From: Nocardioides sp. ChNu-153
Lineage (GTDB): Bacteria > Actinomycetota > Actinomycetes > Propionibacteriales > Nocardioidaceae
Reading direction: 5' to 3'
Assembly (NCBI RefSeq): GCF_030466625.1
Contig: NZ_JADEVT010000004.1
Location: 62,001-126,000, forward strand
Length of the DNA stretch: 64,000 nucleotides
Positions 58,760-64,000 of this stretch are shown here, piece after piece. The position numbers and the translations under genes were made by a program. Below the pieces are notes generated by a model. It was given only the letters and a program-made list of their open reading frames with translations. It was not told the origin of the DNA and ran no database searches. Position 1 is the stretch's first letter. The number at the start of each line of letters is the position of its first letter.

Positions 58760-60439
58760 ATGACGACGCCGCTCCCCACCGACCTCGCCGACCGGGCCCG
58801 GGCCTGGATGGCCGAGGACCCCGACGAGGCGACCCGCGCCGAGCTCGCCGGCGTCCTGGACGCCGCGGAGCAGGGCGACGCCGCGGCCACCGCCGACCTC
58901 GCGGACCGCTTCGACGGCACGCTGGAGTTCGGTACGGCGGGCCTGCGCGGCGCCCTGGGCGCAGGACCCAACCGCATGAACCGCGTCGTCGTGCTGCGCG
59001 CCGCTGCGGGCCTGGCGGCGTACCTGCGGGCCAACGGCGCCAGCAACGAGGACTCGGTCGTCATCGGGTACGACGCGCGCCGCAACTCCGACGTGTTCGC
59101 CCGGGACACCGCGGAGGTGGTGACGGGCGCCGGCCTCAAGGCGCTCCTGCTGCCGCGCCCCCTGCCGACCCCGCTGCTGGCGTACGCGATCCGCGAGCTC
59201 GGCTGCGTCGCGGGCGTGATGGTCACGGCGAGCCACAACCCGCCGGAGGACAACGGCTACAAGGTCTACCTCGGCGACGGCTCGCAGATCGTGCCGCCCG
59301 CCGACAGCGGCATCGCGGCCGAGATCGACCGGGTCGGGGCGCTCGCCGACGTGCCGCGCGGGGGCCCCGGCCGGGTGCTCGACGACGCCGTCGTGGACCG
59401 CTACCTCGACACGGTCGCGCAGCTGCCCGACGACGGCCCGCGCGACCTGCGGATCGTCTACACGCCGCTGCACGGCGTCGGCGGCGTCCCCGTGCGCCAG
59501 GTGCTCGAGACCGCCGGCTTCGACGAGCCGTCGGTGGTGGAGGCGCAGGAGGAGCCCGACGGCGCGTTCCCGACGGTGGCGTTCCCCAACCCGGAAGAGC
59601 CGGGCGCCATGGACCTGGCCCTCGACCTCGCCGTGCGCGTCGGCGCGGACCTCGTCGTGGCCAACGACCCCGACGCCGACCGCTGCGCCGCCGCCGTACC
59701 CGTGCCGGGCACCGGCTCCGGCTCGTGGCGCATGCTGCGCGGCGACGAGGTCGGCGCCCTGCTGGCCGCCCACCTGCTCTCCCGCGGCGTCGAGGGCGTC
59801 TTCGCGTGCTCGATCGTCTCGTCGTCGCTGCTGGGCAAGATCGCGGCCGCCGCGGGCCAGCCGCACGCCGAGACGCTCACCGGCTTCAAGTGGATCGGCC
59901 GGCTCGAGGGGCTCGCCTACGGCTACGAGGAGGCGCTGGGCTACTGCGTCGACCCGTCGTCGGTGCGCGACAAGGACGGCGTCTCGGCCCTGCTCCTGCT
60001 CTGCGAGCTCGCCGCAGCGCTCAAGGCCGAGGGCCGCACGCTGCTCGACGCGCTGGACGACCTGGCCCGCACCCACGGGCTGCACGCCACCGACCAGCTC
60101 TCCGTGCGGGTCGCGGACCTGGCCGTCATCCGCGACGCGATGGCGCGCCTGCGCACCACCCCGCCGGTCGAGCTGGGCGGGCTGGCCGTGCTCGAGGCCA
60201 CCGACCTGTCCCTCGGTACGGCGGAGCTGCCGCCCACCGACGGCCTGCGCTACCGGCTCGCCGACGGCGCGCGCGTCATCGTCCGCCCGAGCGGCACGGA
60301 GCCGAAGATCAAGTGCTACCTCGAGGTCGTCGTCCCCGTCGAGGAGGGGGCCGGCGACGGCGTCGCGGCCGCCCGGATCGTCGCGACGCAGCGTCTCGAC
60401 GCGCTCAAGCAGGGCGTCCGCGAGGCCGCGGGGCTCTGA
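58760..60439 (+). CDS. phospho-sugar mutase (phosphoglucomutase/phosphopentomutase type)
   Basis: A 559-residue alpha-D-phosphohexomutase-family enzyme: phosphoserine loop [13 protein letters not shown], metal loop NDPDADR, sugar loop and C-terminal phosphate loop [12 protein letters not shown]. The length and N-terminal [10 protein letters not shown] are typical of PmmB-like or phosphopentomutase-2 proteins. Placed before deoC it would convert (deoxy)ribose 1-phosphate from PNP to the 5-phosphate. Confidence 0.9.
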   Translation: MTTPLPTDLADRARAWMAEDPDEATRAELAGVLDAAEQGDAAATADLADRFDGTLEFGTAGLRGALGAGPNRMNRVVVLRAAAGLAAYLRANGASNEDSVVIGYDARRNSDVFARDTAEVVTGAGLKALLLPRPLPTPLLAYAIRELGCVAGVMVTASHNPPEDNGYKVYLGDGSQIVPPADSGIAAEIDRVGALADVPRGGPGRVLDDAVVDRYLDTVAQLPDDGPRDLRIVYTPLHGVGGVPVRQVLETAGFDEPSVVEAQEEPDGAFPTVAFPNPEEPGAMDLALDLAVRVGADLVVANDPDADRCAAAVPVPGTGSGSWRMLRGDEVGALLAAHLLSRGVEGVFACSIVSSSLLGKIAAAAGQPHAETLTGFKWIGRLEGLAYGYEEALGYCVDPSSVRDKDGVSALLLLCELAAALKAEGRTLLDALDDLARTHGLHATDQLSVRVADLAVIRDAMARLRTTPPVELGGLAVLEATDLSLGTAELPPTDGLRYRLADGARVIVRPSGTEPKIKCYLEVVVPVEEGAGDGVAAARIVATQRLDALKQGVREAAGL

Positions 60440-60473
60440 GCGCCCGACCGGCGGGGCCGACGGCGCGGGCACC

Positions 60474-60479
60474 TATGCT
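60474..60479 (+). promoter_or_regulatory. -10 element of deoC
   Basis: TATGCT, 6 bases before GTG 60486; leaderless. Confidence 0.45.
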
Positions 60480-60485
60480 GACCCG

Positions 60486-61172
60486 GTGACCGCCGAGACC
60501 CCCGCCGCGAGCCCCGCCGAGATCGCCCGCCTCATCGACCACACGCTGCTCAAGCCGGAGGCGACGCGCGCCGACGTCGACGCGCTCGTGGCCGAGGCCG
60601 CCGAGCTGGGCACCTACTCGGTCTGCGTCTCCCCCTCGATGCTCCCCCTCGAGGTGCCCGCGGACCTGGCCGTCGCCGTCGTCTGCGGCTTCCCCAGCGG
60701 CAAGCACACCTCGACCGTGAAGGCCGCGGAGGCGGCCGAGGCCGTCGCCAACGGCGCCGACGAGGTCGACATGGTCATCGACGTCGGCGCGGCGATCGAG
60801 GGCCGGTACGACGACGTGCGGGCCGACATCGCGGCCGTGCGGGCCGCCGTGCCCGCCCCCACCGTGCTCAAGGTCATCATCGAGTCGGCGGCCCTGCCCG
60901 ACGACGCCATCGTCGCGGTCTGCACCGTCGCGGCCGGCGTGGGCGCCGACTTCGTGAAGACCTCGACCGGCTTCCACCCCTCCGGCGGGGCCACGGAGCA
61001 CGCGGTCCGGCTGATGGCCGAGACCGTCGGCCCGGGCGTCGGCGTGAAGGCGTCCGGCGGCGTGCGGACCCTGGAGCAGGCGCGGGCCATGGTCGCCGCG
61101 GGCGCGACGCGCCTCGGGGTCTCCGGCAGCCGCGCGCTGCTCGGCGGCGGCCCGTCCACCGGCTCCTACTGA
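60486..61172 (+). CDS. deoC: deoxyribose-phosphate aldolase
   Basis: A 228-residue class I aldolase that splits 2-deoxyribose 5-phosphate to acetaldehyde and glyceraldehyde 3-phosphate. Schiff-base Lys is in [10 protein letters not shown] and the second catalytic Lys in [21 protein letters not shown] and [11 protein letters not shown] are conserved. It continues the salvage pathway from the preceding mutase. Confidence 0.96.
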   Translation: MTAETPAASPAEIARLIDHTLLKPEATRADVDALVAEAAELGTYSVCVSPSMLPLEVPADLAVAVVCGFPSGKHTSTVKAAEAAEAVANGADEVDMVIDVGAAIEGRYDDVRADIAAVRAAVPAPTVLKVIIESAALPDDAIVAVCTVAAGVGADFVKTSTGFHPSGGATEHAVRLMAETVGPGVGVKASGGVRTLEQARAMVAAGATRLGVSGSRALLGGGPSTGSY

Positions 61173-61229
61173 GTCGCGCCGACCGACGACGACCGGCCGA
61201 CCACCCCTCCGCCCCCGCACCGCCCGCCC

Positions 61230-62519
61230 GTGACCACCGCTCCCCCGTCCGCCCGGGTCGTCGTGCTCGCCGGTCCCTCCGGGTCGGGCAAGTCGCGCCT
61301 GGCCGAGCGCCTGGGTCTGCCCGTCCTCCGGCTCGACGACTTCTACCGCGACGGTGACGACCCCGCCCTGCCGCACATCACCGAGGGCGCGAACGCCGGC
61401 CTCGTCGACTGGGACCACCCCGACTCGTGGCTGCCCGACGACGCCATGGCCGCCCTGGAGGCCCTGTGCCGCGACGGGCGGGCCGAGGTGCCCGTCTACG
61501 AGATCGCGGCGAACGGGCGCACGGGCTCCCGGGTGCTCGACCTCGGCGGGTCGCCCCTCTTCGTGGCGGAGGGGATCTTCGCCGCCGACGTCATCGCCGC
61601 CTGCGCCGAGCGGGGGCTGCTGGCCGCGGCGTACTGCCTCACCCAGCCGCCCGCCGTCACCTTCTGGCGGCGCCTCACCCGCGACCTGCACGAGCGGCGC
61701 AAGCCGCCGCTGGTGCTGCTGCGTCGGGGCATGGCGCTGGCCCGCGCCCAGCGCGACGTGGTCGCCCACGCGGTGGCGCGGGGCGCGACGCCGGCCTCCA
61801 CGCACGACGCGTTCGCGGCCCTGCGCGACCTCGTCGCGGCCACCGACTCCCGCCCGCCGGCGGCGCGGTCGTCGCTCGGGGCGGCGCTGGAGCTGTTCCG
61901 CCAGCCCGACGGCACGACCTGCGGGTCCTGCTGCCTGGTGGCCGCCCACCTGCACCACTCCCCGGCGTACGCCGCCGCGGTGCTCGGCGACGCCGACCTC
62001 CTCCCCCGGCTGCACGCCGAGGCGCTCGCCGTGCAGCGGGTGACGGCCGGCGCCCGTCTCGCGGGCGAGACGCAGGTGCCGTGGCCGACCCGGCTCGGTA
62101 CGGCGCCCTGGGCCCTCGCGCGGCACCTGCGGCTGGTCTCGGGGCGGCCGGGCACGACGTACGCCTGGACCCCGCGCGGCGACGACTTCTGGGAGCGGAT
62201 GACCGCGGCGCTCGACGCGGGGCACCCGGTGCCGCTCTACGTCGGCACCCGCCTCCTGCCGCGCCACGTCGTGCTCGTGCTCGACGCGGCCGACGACCAC
62301 CTCGTGGCCTACCAGCCCGGGCGCGGCGGCACGGTGCGCGTCACCCGCGGGGAGGTCACCCGCAGCGAGGCCCGCGCGCTGGGGTGGCCGCACGTGTGGG
62401 GCGGCGTGCTGCCGACGCTCACCGCCGGTGGTGATCCCCGCCGGGCCCCGGTACGGCGCGCCCTCCCCCTGGCGCGCCGCCGGGCCGGCGTCACCGCAGT
62501 GCCGCGTACCCGGGCTTGA
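61230..62519 (+). CDS. uridine kinase-like P-loop domain fused to a C39/papain-like domain
   Basis: A 429-residue protein. Residues 10-200 resemble uridine kinase: P-loop GPSGSGKS (15-22), [36 protein letters not shown]. Residues about 215-390 look like a cysteine-peptidase fold: Gln225, Cys231 in [10 protein letters not shown], then His346 in [10 protein letters not shown] and an AYQPGRG turn where catalytic Asp/Asn would lie. I know no standard family of this fusion. GTG 61230, 57 bases after deoC. The 3' end overlaps the convergent add gene by 29 bases. Confidence 0.7.
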   Translation: MTTAPPSARVVVLAGPSGSGKSRLAERLGLPVLRLDDFYRDGDDPALPHITEGANAGLVDWDHPDSWLPDDAMAALEALCRDGRAEVPVYEIAANGRTGSRVLDLGGSPLFVAEGIFAADVIAACAERGLLAAAYCLTQPPAVTFWRRLTRDLHERRKPPLVLLRRGMALARAQRDVVAHAVARGATPASTHDAFAALRDLVAATDSRPPAARSSLGAALELFRQPDGTTCGSCCLVAAHLHHSPAYAAAVLGDADLLPRLHAEALAVQRVTAGARLAGETQVPWPTRLGTAPWALARHLRLVSGRPGTTYAWTPRGDDFWERMTAALDAGHPVPLYVGTRLLPRHVVLVLDAADDHLVAYQPGRGGTVRVTRGEVTRSEARALGWPHVWGGVLPTLTAGGDPRRAPVRRALPLARRRAGVTAVPRTRA

Positions 62520-63597
62520 TGACCTCGGTGATGAGCGCGTACCGCTTGTCGTAGTGGGTGAACGCCGACTTCATGGCGTTCGTCGTCAGCCACTCGAGCC
62601 GGCCGAGGTCGAAGCCGGCTTCCGTGTGCAGCAGCCACATCTCCTCGGTCATCGACGTGCGGCTCATGAGCCGGTTGTCGGTGTTGACCGTGACCCGGAA
62701 GCGCAGGTCGGCGAGCAGTCGGATGGGGTGCTCGGCGATCGACGACGCGGCGCCCGTCTGCACGTTGGAGCTCGGGCACATCTCGAGCGGGATGCGCTTG
62801 TCGCGCACGTAGCTCGCGAGCCGGCCCAGGCGCACCTGGCCGTCGGGGCCGACCTCGACGTCGTCGATGATCCGGACGCCGTGGCCGAGGCGGTCGGCGC
62901 CGCACCACTGCAGCGCCTCCCAGATCGACGGCAGCCCGAAGGCCTCGCCGGCGTGGATGGTGAAGTGCGCGTTCTCGCGGCGCAGGTACTCGAACGCGTC
63001 GAGGTGGCGGGTGGGCGGGTAGCCGGCCTCGGCGCCCGCGATGTCGAACCCGGTGACGCCCCGGTCGCGCCACGCGACGGCCAGCTCGGCGATCTCCCGC
63101 GACATCGCCTGGTGCCGCATGGCGGTGAGGATCTGGCGGGCGACGATCGGGCGCCCGGCCTCGGCCGCGAGCGCCATGCCCTCGTCGAAGCCCGCCTGCA
63201 CCGCGGCGACGACGTCGTCGGGCGTGAGGCCCTGCTCCGTCATCAGCTCGGGCGCGTAGCGGATCTCGGCGTACACGACGCCGTCCTCGGACAGGTCCTC
63301 GACGCACTCCCGGGCGATGCGGGTGATCGCGTCGCGGCGCTGCATCACCGCCACCGTGTGGCGGAAGGTCTCGAGGTAGCGCACCAGCGAGCCGGAGTCG
63401 GCCGACTCGGCGAACCAGTCGGCGAGACCGGCGGGGTCGCCGGCCGGCAGCTCGTGACCGATCTCGGCGGCGAGGTCGACGATCGTGGCGGGGCGCAGGC
63501 CGCCGTCGAGGTGATCGTGGAGCAGCACCTTGGGGGCGCGGCGCACCAGCTCCCGGGTCAGCGGGGCGGGGGCGGAGGGGGGTGTGGTCTCGGCCAT
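62491..63597 (-). CDS. add: adenosine deaminase
   Basis: A 368-residue zinc enzyme turning adenosine and deoxyadenosine into inosine forms for PNP. Zinc ligands are in LLHDHLDGG and IHAGEAFG; the catalytic Glu is also in HAGEA. LGHGVRI and the Asp pair in VTVNTDNRL complete the site. An AGAGG site precedes ATG 63597. Confidence 0.96.
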   Translation of the reverse strand: MAETTPPSAPAPLTRELVRRAPKVLLHDHLDGGLRPATIVDLAAEIGHELPAGDPAGLADWFAESADSGSLVRYLETFRHTVAVMQRRDAITRIARECVEDLSEDGVVYAEIRYAPELMTEQGLTPDDVVAAVQAGFDEGMALAAEAGRPIVARQILTAMRHQAMSREIAELAVAWRDRGVTGFDIAGAEAGYPPTRHLDAFEYLRRENAHFTIHAGEAFGLPSIWEALQWCGADRLGHGVRIIDDVEVGPDGQVRLGRLASYVRDKRIPLEMCPSSNVQTGAASSIAEHPIRLLADLRFRVTVNTDNRLMSRTSMTEEMWLLHTEAGFDLGRLEWLTTNAMKSAFTHYDKRYALITEVIKPGYAALR

Positions 63598-63698
63598 GGC
63601 TCATCCTCTCAGCCGCTAGGGTCCCGAGCGGGAATCGACGCACGACCCCGCCCCACGCCCGCCCGTACCCGCCCGCACCACCGCCGACAGGAGTCACC

Positions 63699-64000
63699 AT
63701 GCGCACGTTCACCACGCTCGACGAGGTCGCCGCCGCCGCCGGCGAGGAACTCGGCACCTCCGAGTGGGTCACCATCGACCAGCAGCGGGTCGACACCTTC
63801 GCCGAGGCCACCGGGGACCACCAGTGGATCCACGTCGACGCCGAGCGCGCGGCGGCGGGGCCGTTCGGCGGCACCATCGCCCACGGCTACCTCACCCTCT
63901 CCCTCGTTCCGTGGCTCGGCAGCCTGGTCTTCGCGTTCGAGACCCCCGGCGCCAAGCTCAACTACGGCGTGAACAAGGTGCGCTTCCCCCAGCCGCTGCT
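63699..64000 (+). CDS. MaoC-family dehydratase, 5' part only
   Basis: The first 100 residues of an enoyl-CoA hydratase-type hotdog protein, cut by the right edge. It shows VDTFAEATGDHQWIHVDAERAAAGPFGGTIAHGYLTLSLVP, that is, the hydratase-2 motif with catalytic Asp/His in the segments ATGDHQWIHVD and IAHGYLTLS. AGGAG lies 6 bases before ATG 63699. Confidence 0.92.
   Translation, partial: MRTFTTLDEVAAAAGEELGTSEWVTIDQQRVDTFAEATGDHQWIHVDAERAAAGPFGGTIAHGYLTLSLVPWLGSLVFAFETPGAKLNYGVNKVRFPQPL

Overview
The window is a very GC-rich chromosomal segment of an actinobacterium. Supporting signs are strong G/C bias at third codon positions, many GTG starts, four-base ATGA/GTGA gene overlaps, F420- and DtxR-type elements, leaderless promoters, and the block hisI - Trp-associated membrane protein - HGxxPAAW protein - trpCBA - lgt - gltBD - pyk - ANTAR regulator. 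A Nocardioides-like member of the Propionibacteriales is my best guess, by inference from gene content only. No phage, insertion sequence, CRISPR array or rRNA was seen. No gene-free stretch exceeds about 245 bases.

Layout. 1-3.7 kb: the start of a secreted or membrane protein (probably a branched-chain amino-acid permease fusion), an ANTAR response regulator, tRNA-Leu(CAA), a LAGLIDADG/HTH protein and pyruvate kinase. 3.7-16 kb: leftward glutamate synthase genes and the hisI/trp/SCO/lgt operon. 16-20.7 kb: a heterodimeric ABC exporter, a Maf-like pyrophosphatase and a GtrA protein. 20.9-32.7 kb: rightward acyl-CoA carboxylase alpha chain, an F420 oxidoreductase, a three-gene cassette of related TPM-like membrane proteins, pyruvate carboxylase and a PP2C/FHA pair. 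32.8-38.6 kb: a SpoIID/LytB secreted protein, two flavoprotein disulfide-reductase paralogues (one without its redox cysteine pair), purine nucleoside phosphorylase and a TetR regulator. 38.6-49.2 kb: an iron/heme region with two accessory secreted proteins, a six-gene hmuTUV plus HtaA/surface-protein operon, and divergent heme oxygenase. 49.2-57.8 kb: mixed accessory genes (epimerase, MFS, VanZ, DHFR-like, EamA, LysR, MerR, aldo/keto reductase, SRPBCC). 57.8-64 kb: GNAT, phosphosugar mutase, deoC, a uridine-kinase/cysteine-protease-like fusion, adenosine deaminase and the start of a MaoC hydratase.

How the genes work together. GltBD, the trp genes, Pyk, Pyc and the carboxylase are core carbon and nitrogen metabolism. 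A GlnR-like site lies ahead of gltB. PNP, phosphosugar mutase, DeoC and adenosine deaminase form a purine/deoxyribonucleoside salvage group (nucleoside to base plus pentose phosphate, then aldol cleavage). The hmu region would capture heme with surface HtaA-type proteins, import it with HmuTUV and release iron with HmuO. Its shared control region carries two iron boxes and a separate 35-bp inverted repeat exactly over the HmuO promoter.

The most original items are the TPM-like three-gene cassette with a C-x5-H/C-x2-C cytoplasmic module, the kinase/protease-like fusion, a C-terminal beta-type module shared by three neighbouring secreted proteins, the 35-bp operator, and twin MerR operators in which the upstream gene's stop codon forms part of the -35 box.
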